From Thauera sp. UBA6194 (GTDB lineage: Bacteria > Pseudomonadota > Gammaproteobacteria > Burkholderiales > Rhodocyclaceae): DNA of 64,000 bases. The translations under genes and the position numbers were made by a program. A model generated the notes under the pieces. That model was not told where the DNA came from. It searched no databases and worked only from the letters and a program-made list of their open reading frames with translations. Within the stretch, counting starts at the first letter, position 1. Every line of letters starts with the position of its first letter. The stretch covers positions 121,590 through 185,589 of the forward strand of contig DITC01000022.1 of assembly GCA_002422685.1 (NCBI GenBank), in the 5' to 3' direction. Positions 54,509-62,615 of this stretch are shown here, piece after piece.

Positions 54509-55603
54509 ATGAATCAGCACACTCCCGCCGCCGGCCTCGAATGCGCCGGCCTCATCGGCTATTGCCGCGCCGGCTTCGAGAAGGAGCTCGCCGCCGAGAT
54601 CGACGATCTCGCTGCCGATGCCGGCCTGCTCGGCTACGTCCGCGCCGAGCCCGACACCGCCTACGTCGTCTTCGAGACCTTCGAGCCCACCGCGCTGGGC
54701 AGCTTCGGCGAGGCCACCGACTGGCGCCGCCCGGTCTTCGCCCGTCAGCTCCTGCCCTGGTTCGCGCGCGTCGAGAACCTCCCCGAGCGCGACCGCGCCA
54801 CACCCATCGTCGATGCCGTCAAGGCGAGCGGCCAGCGCTTCTCCGGCGTCGTGCTCGAGACCCCCGACACCGACGACGCCAAGCAGCGCTCGGGCTTTTG
54901 CAAGCGCTTCACCGAGCCGCTCTCCAAGGCCCTCGAAAAAGCCGGCTGCCTGCGCACCAGCCGCGCCGGTCTGCCGGTGCTGCACGTGCTGTTCACCGAC
55001 GCCACCACCGCCTGGCTCGCCGCCGGCCAGCCTGGCCAGTGCTCCACCTGGCCGATGGGCATCCCGCGTCTGCGCATGCCCTCGAACGCACCCAGCCGCT
55101 CCACCGCCAAGCTCGCCGAAGCCTTCATGACCCTGCTTGAGGACGGCGAGCGCGACAGCATCCTGCGCGCCGGCCAGCGCGCGGTGGACCTCGGCGCCGC
55201 CCCGGGCGGGTGGACCTGGCAGCTCGTGCACCGCGGCCTGCGCGTCACCGCGATCGACAACGGCCCGCTGCGCGACACCGTGATGGCGACCGAGATGGTC
55301 GAGCACCTCAAGGCCGACGGCTTCACCTGGCGCCCGCACCGGCCGGTGGACTGGATGGTGTGCGACATGGTCGAGCAGCCCTCGCGCATCGCCTCGCTGA
55401 TGGCCGAATGGGTCGCCACCGGGCGCTGCCGCTACACCATCTTCAACCTCAAGCTGCCGATGAAGCGCCGCGTCGACGCCGTCGAGCAGTGCCGCGAGCT
55501 CATCCGCAAGCGGCTCAACAGCATCGGCCCCTTCGATCTGCGCATCAAGCACCTCTACCACGACCGCGAAGAAGTCACCGCCTTCCTCACCCTCAAGCGC
55601 TGA
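54509..55603 (+). CDS. rlmM: 23S rRNA 2'-O-ribose C2498 methyltransferase
   Basis: A 364-residue RlmM. The N-terminal THUMP-like part (GYCRAGFEKELAAEI) is followed by a Rossmann methyltransferase with SAM motif VDLGAAPGGWTWQL near residue 228 and VDWMVCDMVEQPSR; the Lys-Asp-Lys-Glu-like catalytic set includes FNLKLPMKRR. It methylates C2498 of 23S rRNA. The C-terminus is complete. Confidence 0.95.
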   Translation: MNQHTPAAGLECAGLIGYCRAGFEKELAAEIDDLAADAGLLGYVRAEPDTAYVVFETFEPTALGSFGEATDWRRPVFARQLLPWFARVENLPERDRATPIVDAVKASGQRFSGVVLETPDTDDAKQRSGFCKRFTEPLSKALEKAGCLRTSRAGLPVLHVLFTDATTAWLAAGQPGQCSTWPMGIPRLRMPSNAPSRSTAKLAEAFMTLLEDGERDSILRAGQRAVDLGAAPGGWTWQLVHRGLRVTAIDNGPLRDTVMATEMVEHLKADGFTWRPHRPVDWMVCDMVEQPSRIASLMAEWVATGRCRYTIFNLKLPMKRRVDAVEQCRELIRKRLNSIGPFDLRIKHLYHDREEVTAFLTLKR

Positions 55604-55725
55604 CGCGCCGCATCGTGGACGGGGCGCGAAGCCCCTGTCCGGTAAAGGCTTTTTGTGCAGTGTATAATCCCGGCTTTCCGTAATCCGGGGGTCGGTTGTC
55701 GACCCCCTCCAACCCGAAGGCACCC

Positions 55726-57243
55726 ATGAGTTTTGCCGACCTCGGCCTCATTCCCGAACTGCTGCAAGCCGTCACCGACGCCGGCTACACCGAGCCCACG
55801 CCGATCCAGCGCCAGGCCATCCCGACCGTCATCGCCGGCCTCGACGTGCTCGGCGGCGCCCAGACGGGCACCGGCAAGACCGCCGGCTTCACGCTGCCGC
55901 TGCTGCAACGCATCGCCCGCCACGCCAACACCAGCACCTCGCCGGCGCGCCATCAGACGCGCGCGCTGATCCTCGCGCCCACGCGCGAGCTCGCGATGCA
56001 GGTGTTCGAGTCGGTCAAGACCTACAGCAAGCACCTGCCGCTGCGCTCGGTGTGCGTGTATGGCGGCGTCGACATCCGCCCGCAGCAAGCCGAACTGCGC
56101 CGTGGCATCGAAGTCGTCATTGCCACGCCCGGCCGTCTGCTCGACCACATCGAGCAAAAGTCGATCAACCTGTCGCAGGTCGAAGTGCTGGTACTGGACG
56201 AAGCCGACCGCATGCTCGACATGGGCTTCATCCCCGACATCAAGCGCATCCTCGCCCTGCTGCCCGCGCAGCGCCAGAGCCTGCTGTTCTCGGCCACCTT
56301 CTCGGAAGAGATCAAGCGCCTCGCCGACCAGATGCTGAAGAACCCGCAGCTGATCGAGGTCGCGCGCCGCAACATGGTCTCCGAGACCATCACGCACGTG
56401 GTGCACCCGGTGTCCTCGGGCATGAAGCGCAACCTGCTCGCGCACCTGCTGCGCCACAAGCCCGACACCCAGGCCCTGGTCTTCGTCGACACCAAACTGG
56501 TGTGCAGCCGGCTCGCCCACTTCCTCGAGCGCAGCGGCATCTCGGCCGACGCCATCCACGGCGACAAGGGCCAGCAGCAGCGCACCGAAACCCTCGAGGC
56601 CTTCAAGTCCGGCAAGCTGCGCGTGCTCGTCGCCACCGACGTCGCCGCGCGGGGTCTCGACATCGACGAACTGCCCTTCGTGATCAACTTCGAGCTGCCG
56701 CACACCGCCGAAGACTACGTGCACCGCATCGGCCGCACCGGCCGCGCCGGCCACCACGGCAACGCGATCTCGCTGGTCAGCGCCGAAGAAAAGCACTGGC
56801 TGGCCGAAATCCAGAAGCTGATCAAGTTCGAGATCCCGCAGGAGCAGGTGCCCGGCTTCGACCCCGAGCCCGAGTTCTTCGAAGCCGGCTCGCGCGCCAC
56901 GCGCGGCCGCCGCTCGAGCGCCGAGACCCCGCGGAGCAGCGACAGCCCCGCACGCGCACCGGGCCGCAGCCAGGGGGCCGAGCGCACGCGCGGCGAAGCG
57001 CGCCCCGATTCGCGCAACGACGCCCGCGCCGAAGCGCGCAGCGGCGCCCGCAGCGGCGCTCGCGGTGCCGCGCGCGGCAACCGCGGCAGCGTGGCCGCGG
57101 ACGGCTTCGACTTCAGCAAGCCCTACGAGCCCAAAGCCGCCCTGCCCGCGGGCGAAACCGGCGCAAGCCCGGCCGCCCCCGAAGGCCTGCGTCGCCCGCA
57201 GCGCCCGATCGCCGTGCTGCTCGGCGGACTGGGACGGAAATAG
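55726..57243 (+). CDS. rhlE: DEAD-box RNA helicase, RhlE type
   Basis: A 505-residue RNA helicase. Q motif (GYTEPTPIQRQAIP), Walker A AQTGTGKTAGFTLP, PTRELAMQV, DEAD here as VLDEADRMLDMGF, SATFS, and HRIGRTGRAG in order. Beyond residue 390 there is a low-complexity basic tail rich in Arg, Ala and Ser (about 110 residues), typical for RhlE and RNA binding. ATG 55726 is preferred; a TTG 10 codons upstream is in frame. Confidence 0.93.
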   Translation: MSFADLGLIPELLQAVTDAGYTEPTPIQRQAIPTVIAGLDVLGGAQTGTGKTAGFTLPLLQRIARHANTSTSPARHQTRALILAPTRELAMQVFESVKTYSKHLPLRSVCVYGGVDIRPQQAELRRGIEVVIATPGRLLDHIEQKSINLSQVEVLVLDEADRMLDMGFIPDIKRILALLPAQRQSLLFSATFSEEIKRLADQMLKNPQLIEVARRNMVSETITHVVHPVSSGMKRNLLAHLLRHKPDTQALVFVDTKLVCSRLAHFLERSGISADAIHGDKGQQQRTETLEAFKSGKLRVLVATDVAARGLDIDELPFVINFELPHTAEDYVHRIGRTGRAGHHGNAISLVSAEEKHWLAEIQKLIKFEIPQEQVPGFDPEPEFFEAGSRATRGRRSSAETPRSSDSPARAPGRSQGAERTRGEARPDSRNDARAEARSGARSGARGAARGNRGSVAADGFDFSKPYEPKAALPAGETGASPAAPEGLRRPQRPIAVLLGGLGRK

Positions 57244-57501
57244 CCCCCGACACGGCGTCTATTCCGCGCTCGGGCCGGCGCGGTCGGCGATTAAGCTTCG
57301 GGGCATGACATGGGCGCCGGGCCTGAACCCCCGGCCGCGCCTCATCGTGCCGCAGCTTCGCGCAGCGGCCGCCCTGCGGCGGCCCCTGCCCCTCCTCCCG
57401 ACCGCTTCGGCCACAGGCCGAAAGACCCTGCCGTGAACCCACCCGGACGCCGCCCCCCTCCCCAAGGCCCCCTCGGCCCTTTAGGTCCTCTCGGCCCTCT
57501 C

Positions 57502-58806
57502 ATGCCCTCGCATCAGCCCGCGGCCACAGCGTTCGTGCCCGACCTGTCCGAGGGCGCCGAAACCGGCGTCTACCTTGCGCTCCTCGAGCTCATCGACGAA
57601 GGCCTGATCATCACCAGCGACGAGCTCGTGATCGACGCCAACAGCGCCGCCTGCCGTCTGCTCGGGCGCGACTACCGCGACATCGTGGCGCGTCCGCTCG
57701 CCGCCCTCTTCCCCACCGAGGCCGACTTTCTCGACGCCCGGCGCCGCCTGTTCATCGACGGCGAGCACCGCGGCACGCTGGATTTCGCACTGCCCGACCA
57801 CGCCCGGCGCACGCTCGACTTCATCGCCGCACCCAGGCTGCGGCCGGGCCTGCATGCGATCGTGCTCGCCGCGCACACCGACGCCGCCGCGCGCGCGCCA
57901 GCCGCGCACAGCGCGCACGAGCTCGACCAGCGCATGCGCCAGGCGCGCAGCACCCTGGTCAATGCGCGCCGCGTCGGAGGCGCACGCAGCGGCACCTACC
58001 TGAGCCCCTTCGACAGCGAGGACGGCTTCGACATCGAGTCGCTCGAATCCGGGCTCGCCCGCGCGCTCGCCGGCGACGAGCTCAAACTGCAGTTCCAGCC
58101 CCTGGTCGACGCCCGCGCGCACAGCCTGTTCGGGGGCGAAGCCCTGCTGCGCTGGCAGCACCCCGAGCGCGGCCTGCTGCCCTTCCAGCGCTTCAGCCAC
58201 GCCATCGGCAACCCCGAGCTGCGCGTCGCGCTCGACAGCTGGGCGCTCACCCACGCATGCCGCAGCGCCTCGCGCTGGCCGACGCCGGCGGCCGGACAGG
58301 GCGTCCGCGTCACGGTCAATCTGTCCATCGAACGCTTGCTCGCCCCCGGCCTGGCCGACACCGTGCGCCGCGCGCTGCGCGACAGCGGCCTGCCTGCGCG
58401 GCTGCTCGAGCTCGACCTGCCCGAGCAGACGCTCGAGCTCGACAACGCGCGCAGCCTCGAGACCCTGCGTGAGCTGCGCTCGAGCGGCGTGCGTCTGGCC
58501 ATCGACGGCTTTGGCGCCGGGCTCTCGTCGATTGCGCGCCTGCGCCGCGCGGCCGTGCATGCGGTCAAGCTCGACCCCGAGATCGTGCGCGGCGTCGGCA
58601 AGGACGAGGACAGCGAGGCCATCGTCGAGGCGATCGGCGCCATGGCCGGCGCGCTCGGCCTCGAGGTGCATGCGCGCGGCGTCGAAGACCGCGGCCAGCA
58701 GGCCTTTCTGGTCGCGCTCGGCTGTCACCTGCAGCAAGGCACCCTGTTCGGCCCCCCGGTGGATGCGCAGCAGTTCGCGCGCGGGCTGGACGCGCGCCCG
58801 GGCTGA
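57502..58806 (+). CDS. PAS-EAL protein with degenerate phosphodiesterase site
   Basis: A 434-residue protein. Residues 20-125 look like a PAS domain (DEGLIITSDELVIDANSAACRLLG). Residues 168-430 are an EAL domain. Kept: Glu203 (GGEALLRW), Asn263 (TVNLS), Glu298, Asp325, Lys346. Changed: the second Asp of DDFG is Gly326 (IDGFGAG), and the Glu of AEGVE is Arg382 (HARGVED). These two positions are needed for metal binding and catalysis, so it is probably a c-di-GMP binding or signalling protein without hydrolysis. Start ATG 57502; upstream in-frame sequence is Pro-rich and includes a Gly-Pro-Leu repeat. Confidence 0.83.
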   Translation: MPSHQPAATAFVPDLSEGAETGVYLALLELIDEGLIITSDELVIDANSAACRLLGRDYRDIVARPLAALFPTEADFLDARRRLFIDGEHRGTLDFALPDHARRTLDFIAAPRLRPGLHAIVLAAHTDAAARAPAAHSAHELDQRMRQARSTLVNARRVGGARSGTYLSPFDSEDGFDIESLESGLARALAGDELKLQFQPLVDARAHSLFGGEALLRWQHPERGLLPFQRFSHAIGNPELRVALDSWALTHACRSASRWPTPAAGQGVRVTVNLSIERLLAPGLADTVRRALRDSGLPARLLELDLPEQTLELDNARSLETLRELRSSGVRLAIDGFGAGLSSIARLRRAAVHAVKLDPEIVRGVGKDEDSEAIVEAIGAMAGALGLEVHARGVEDRGQQAFLVALGCHLQQGTLFGPPVDAQQFARGLDARPG

Positions 58807-58816
58807 GCGCACGCCC

Positions 58817-59167
58817 TCAGTACTCGAGCAGGCTCGCGCAGCTCTCCTCACGCCCGGTCATGCGCCCAAAGCGCGCCAGCTGCGCACGCACGAAGTCATC
58901 GCTCACGCGCGCATCGGCACAGTATTCGCGCAGCTGCATGGCCTGCGCCACGAACTGAAGGCGCCGCACCGTGTCGGCGCGGGCCGCAAACGGATAGGCC
59001 TCGGTCCGCCGCCACTCGGGCACCGCCCCATCCCCTGCCTGCGTGCCCGCCCCTGCGGCTGCGGACGCGCGCGCCGGCTCGGCCGTCGGCGCGGGCGCCT
59101 GTGCCCGCACCGACGGCAACACCGCCACGAGCAAAATCGCCACCAGCGCGATGCGTGCGAAAACCAT
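58817..59167 (-). CDS. small exported protein of unknown function
   Basis: A 116-residue protein with a signal peptide (IALVAILLVAVLPSVRAQA), an Ala/Pro-rich linker, and a helical domain with two cysteines (REYCADARVSDDF and REESCASLLEY). Similar small exported proteins with this two-cysteine pattern occur in proteobacteria without known role. Convergent with the EAL gene. Confidence 0.65.
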   Translation of the reverse strand: MVFARIALVAILLVAVLPSVRAQAPAPTAEPARASAAAGAGTQAGDGAVPEWRRTEAYPFAARADTVRRLQFVAQAMQLREYCADARVSDDFVRAQLARFGRMTGREESCASLLEY

Positions 59168-59301
59168 TGAATCGCCCCCACGAACACGACCTTCCCGTTC
59201 ACGGCGCCGAGCGCCACCGACTTGAATCGTGTTGCTCCGGCGCGCGCGACCCCCACATGCCCCAGCGCGCAGCGTGCACGTCCGCGGCCGGCCCGGCAAG
59301 C

Positions 59302-60051
59302 TCAGGCCGCAGGCACGAGCTTGATGATCGCCAGCGAGATGTTGTCACCCAGGCCCGCGGCGCGCTCGCGTGCGAGCGCGATCAAGCGCTCGGCGGCCGC
59401 GCGCGGCGGCAGCTCCTGCAGCGTGCTGGCGAGCTCGGAGTCGGAGAAATGCCCCCACAGCCCGTCCGAACACAGCACGAAGCAGTCGCCCGCCATCGGC
59501 GCCGTCTCGCAGCCGTATTCGATGCGCGGCGCGCGGTCGCTGCCCAGGCAAGATAGCAGCACGTTGCGCTGCGGGTGATGCTGGGCAATGCCGTCGTCGA
59601 TCCGCCCCTTGCGCAGCAGCTCGCCGACGAGCGAATGATCGGCCGTGCGCGCCACCGTGCGCATGCCGCGAAAGTGGTACATGCGCGAATCGCCGCAGTG
59701 CGCCCAGTAGGCCTTGCCCTGCTGCAGCAGGAACACCACCGCGGTGCTGTGCGGATCCTGCTCGCTGGTGAAGCGGGTGAGCTTGATGACGACGTGCGCC
59801 TCGTCGATGATGCTGCCGAGCAAGGTCTCGGGCGTCTCGTGCAGCGGCGCGTAGGTCTCGAAGTTCTGGCGCGCGCGCAGCAGCACCTGCTCGGCGGCCA
59901 TCGCGCCACCGCTGTGTCCGCCCATCCCGTCGGCAAGCACAGCCATCATCAGGCCGGCGCGCTTCGGGTGGCCGAAGAGGGCGACGCGGTCCTGCTGTTC
60001 CTTGCGATCGCCCAGATGCATGGCGACGCAGGTTTCGGCGGTGAAGGACAT
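59302..60051 (-). CDS. PP2C-family serine/threonine phosphatase
   Basis: A 249-residue metal-dependent phosphatase. Metal-binding Asp residues in ADGMGGHSGG near residue 41, HCGDSRMYHF near 118, CSDGLWGHFS near 195 and GDNISLAII near 237; DRKEQQDRV at the N-terminus is the first motif. Bacterial relatives act with a Ser/Thr kinase or in stress and secretion switches; no kinase gene is in view. ATG 60051 (MSFTAETCVA) is preferred over 60072. Confidence 0.9.
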   Translation of the reverse strand: MSFTAETCVAMHLGDRKEQQDRVALFGHPKRAGLMMAVLADGMGGHSGGAMAAEQVLLRARQNFETYAPLHETPETLLGSIIDEAHVVIKLTRFTSEQDPHSTAVVFLLQQGKAYWAHCGDSRMYHFRGMRTVARTADHSLVGELLRKGRIDDGIAQHHPQRNVLLSCLGSDRAPRIEYGCETAPMAGDCFVLCSDGLWGHFSDSELASTLQELPPRAAAERLIALARERAAGLGDNISLAIIKLVPAA

Positions 60052-60213
60052 GGAAGGTCTGCGCTGACGCAAGGAGGCCCCTGCTGGGGCCGGAGCGCTC
60101 GATCATAACGCCCGGCCACCCATTTCGGTGCGCACAACACACACCGGCACACGCCCAAAGCGTCACCAGCGTGACGCACGTCACGCTCGGCGCCCTGCCC
60201 CTGGCGCAGCGCC

Positions 60214-61458
60214 TCAGCGCGGAAGCCCGTTGAGGCGGGCGTCGATGAGCTCGATCCAGTGCCGCACCGGCGTCTGCGTACCCGACTGCAGATGCGTGAT
60301 GCAGCCGATGTTGGCCGACGCGATCGTGTCCGCCCCGCCCTCGAGCAGGCAGTCGAGCTTGTTCGTGCGCAGCTGCCCCGACAGCTCGGGCTGCAGTACC
60401 GAATACGTGCCGGCCGAGCCGCAACACAGATGCGCGTCGCGCACCGGGGTGAGATCGTAGCCGGCCACCGCCAGCAGCGCCTCGACCGTGCCGCGGATGC
60501 GCTGGCCGTGCTGCAGCGTGCACGGCGAGTGCCAGGCCAGCGTCTCGCGCGCCAGCGCGCGCGCGGCGAACGCCGCCTCCAGCGCCACCGCCTGCGCCGC
60601 CACCACCTCACCGATGTCGCGCGTCAGCTCGACCACGCGCCGCGCCTTCTCGGCGTAGGCCGGGTCGTGCTGCAACATGTGGTCGTAGTCCTTCACCTGC
60701 ACGCCGCAGCCCGAGGCGGTCATCACGATCGCCTCGACGCGGCCGGCCTCGATGTCGGGCCACCAGGCGTCGATGTTGCGCCGGGCGTCGTCACGGCCGC
60801 CCTCGTGATCGTTGAGGTGAAAGCGCACCGCCCCGCAGCAGCCCGCTCCCGCGGCCTCGACCATCGAGATGCCCAGCACGTCGAGCACCCGCGCCGCCGC
60901 CGCGTTGATCGACGGCGCCATCGCCGGCTGCACGCAGCCCGCCAGCGCGATCACGCGGCGCGCGTGGCGCGGCGCCGGCCAGGCACCGGCCGGGCGCGCC
61001 TCGGGCACCTTGGCCTGCAGGGTCTTGGGCAGCAGGCCGCGCACCGACTGGCCCGCCTTCATGGCCACGCCGAACAGGCCCGAGCGCGGCAGCAGCGTGC
61101 GCAGCGCACGGCGGGTCAGCGCGTCGCTGCCCTGGCGCGGCACACGCGCCTCGACCACGTGGCGGCCGATGTCGAGCAGGCGGCTGTAATGCACCCCCGA
61201 GGGGCAGGTGGTCTCGCACGCGCGGCAGGTGAGGCAGCGGTCGAGGTGGAGCCGCGTCTTCTCGGTCGGCTCGACGCCCTCGAGCACCTGCTTGATCAGG
61301 TAGATGCGCCCGCGCGGCCCGTCGAGCTCGTCACCGAGCAGCTGATAGGTCGGACAGGTGGCCGTGCAGAAGCCGCAATGCACGCACTTGCGCAGGATCT
61401 CCTCGGCCTCGCGGCCGTCGGGGGTATCACGGATGAAATCGGCGAGCAGGGTCTGCAT
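60214..61458 (-). CDS. glcF: glycolate oxidase iron-sulfur subunit
   Basis: A 414-residue protein with two 4Fe-4S motifs (CVHCGFCTATCP near residue 26 and CLTCRACETTCP near 78) and two CCG domains (AGAGCCGAVRFH, LCCGSAGTYS) typical of glycolate oxidase and heterodisulfide reductase-like subunits. It takes electrons from the flavin subunits to the quinone pool. It ends the glcDEF operon; 3 bases separate it from glcE. Confidence 0.93.
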   Translation of the reverse strand: MQTLLADFIRDTPDGREAEEILRKCVHCGFCTATCPTYQLLGDELDGPRGRIYLIKQVLEGVEPTEKTRLHLDRCLTCRACETTCPSGVHYSRLLDIGRHVVEARVPRQGSDALTRRALRTLLPRSGLFGVAMKAGQSVRGLLPKTLQAKVPEARPAGAWPAPRHARRVIALAGCVQPAMAPSINAAAARVLDVLGISMVEAAGAGCCGAVRFHLNDHEGGRDDARRNIDAWWPDIEAGRVEAIVMTASGCGVQVKDYDHMLQHDPAYAEKARRVVELTRDIGEVVAAQAVALEAAFAARALARETLAWHSPCTLQHGQRIRGTVEALLAVAGYDLTPVRDAHLCCGSAGTYSVLQPELSGQLRTNKLDCLLEGGADTIASANIGCITHLQSGTQTPVRHWIELIDARLNGLPR

Positions 61459-61461
61459 GGA

Positions 61462-62541
61462 TCAGAACTCCGGATAAAGACGGCCGGGATTGAAGATGCC
61501 TGCCGGATCGAAGGCCTGCTTGAGGCGGCGGTGCAGCGTCGCCATCGGCGCAGGCAGGGGCTGGAAGACGTTGGCGGTGCGATCGCCACCGCGAAACGCC
61601 GTCGCGTGGCCGCCGAGCGCCGCGGCGCGGGCGCGAATGCTGTCCGCGGCTTCGGTGCTCGCCAGCCAGCGCAGCGCCCCGCCCCACTCCACCGTCTGGC
61701 GGCCGGGCAGCGCCAGCGCGGACGCGGTGCTCGGCACCGACACCCGCCACAGCACCTCGTCGGCCGCCTCGTCGAGCGCGAACGGCGCGCCGCTCTGCTC
61801 GCGCACCGCCGCCCAGAAGGCCGCCGCCTGCGCGTCCTCCACCCGCTCGCCGCCCAGGCGCTGTGTTGCCGCGCGCACCGCGGCCTCGGCCCCGGACAGG
61901 CGCAGATGCAGCGTGCCCGCGTGCCACAGGCTGGCCGACACCGGCAGCGGTTGGCCGCCCCACTCATTGAGCCGACGCAAGGCGCTCGCCTCGTCGAGCT
62001 CGAAGCGCAGCGTGGCCTCGGCCACCGGGCGCGGCAGCACCTTCAGCGACACCTCGAGCACGATGCCGAGCGTACCCAGGCTGCCCGTGACCAGGCGCGC
62101 GATGTCGTAACCGGCTACGTTCTTCATGACCTGACCGCCGAACTTCACCACCTCGCCGCGGCCGTCGAGCAGCTTCACGCCGAGCACGAAGTCGCGCACC
62201 GCGCCCATGCTCGCGCGCCGCGGCCCCGACAGGCCGGCCGCCACGCAGCCCGCCACCGTCGCCCCGGCGCCAAAATGCGGCGGCTCGAAGGCCAGGTACT
62301 GCCCCTTCTCGGCCAGCACCGCCTCGAGCTCGGCCAGCGGCGTGCCGCCACGCACCGTCACCACCAGCTCGGTCGGCTCATGTGCGAGCACACCGCTGTT
62401 GGCGCGCAGGTCGAACAGCTCGCCGGCCGGCGCGCGACCATAAAAATCCTTGCTCCCACCGCCACGCAGGCACAGCGGCGTCTTCGCCGCCACCGCCGCG
62501 CGCACCCGTTCGGCCCAGTCTTTCTCGATCTCTGTCGTCAT
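61462..62541 (-). CDS. glcE: glycolate oxidase FAD-binding subunit
   Basis: A 359-residue protein with an FAD-binding PCMH-type domain (LCLRGGGSKDFYG, FGAGATVAGCVAAGLSGPRRAS, GSLGTLGIVLEVSLKVLP). It pairs with GlcD to oxidise glycolate to glyoxylate. Start ATG 62541; the intergenic space to glcD is 74 bases. Confidence 0.93.
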   Translation of the reverse strand: MTTEIEKDWAERVRAAVAAKTPLCLRGGGSKDFYGRAPAGELFDLRANSGVLAHEPTELVVTVRGGTPLAELEAVLAEKGQYLAFEPPHFGAGATVAGCVAAGLSGPRRASMGAVRDFVLGVKLLDGRGEVVKFGGQVMKNVAGYDIARLVTGSLGTLGIVLEVSLKVLPRPVAEATLRFELDEASALRRLNEWGGQPLPVSASLWHAGTLHLRLSGAEAAVRAATQRLGGERVEDAQAAAFWAAVREQSGAPFALDEAADEVLWRVSVPSTASALALPGRQTVEWGGALRWLASTEAADSIRARAAALGGHATAFRGGDRTANVFQPLPAPMATLHRRLKQAFDPAGIFNPGRLYPEF

Positions 62542-62615
62542 CTCTCTCGTCCTGCTCGCCTGCACCGGGGCAGCGCCCCGCCCACGAAACCATCGCCAAG
62601 CCTTGCCGCTGCGCT

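Noticed and set aside
57430..57500. Gly-Pro-Leu repeat upstream of the EAL gene as part of the protein
   Set aside because: It is only in the upstream extension; the later ATG 57502 gives a normal PAS-EAL protein and the extension has low-complexity composition.
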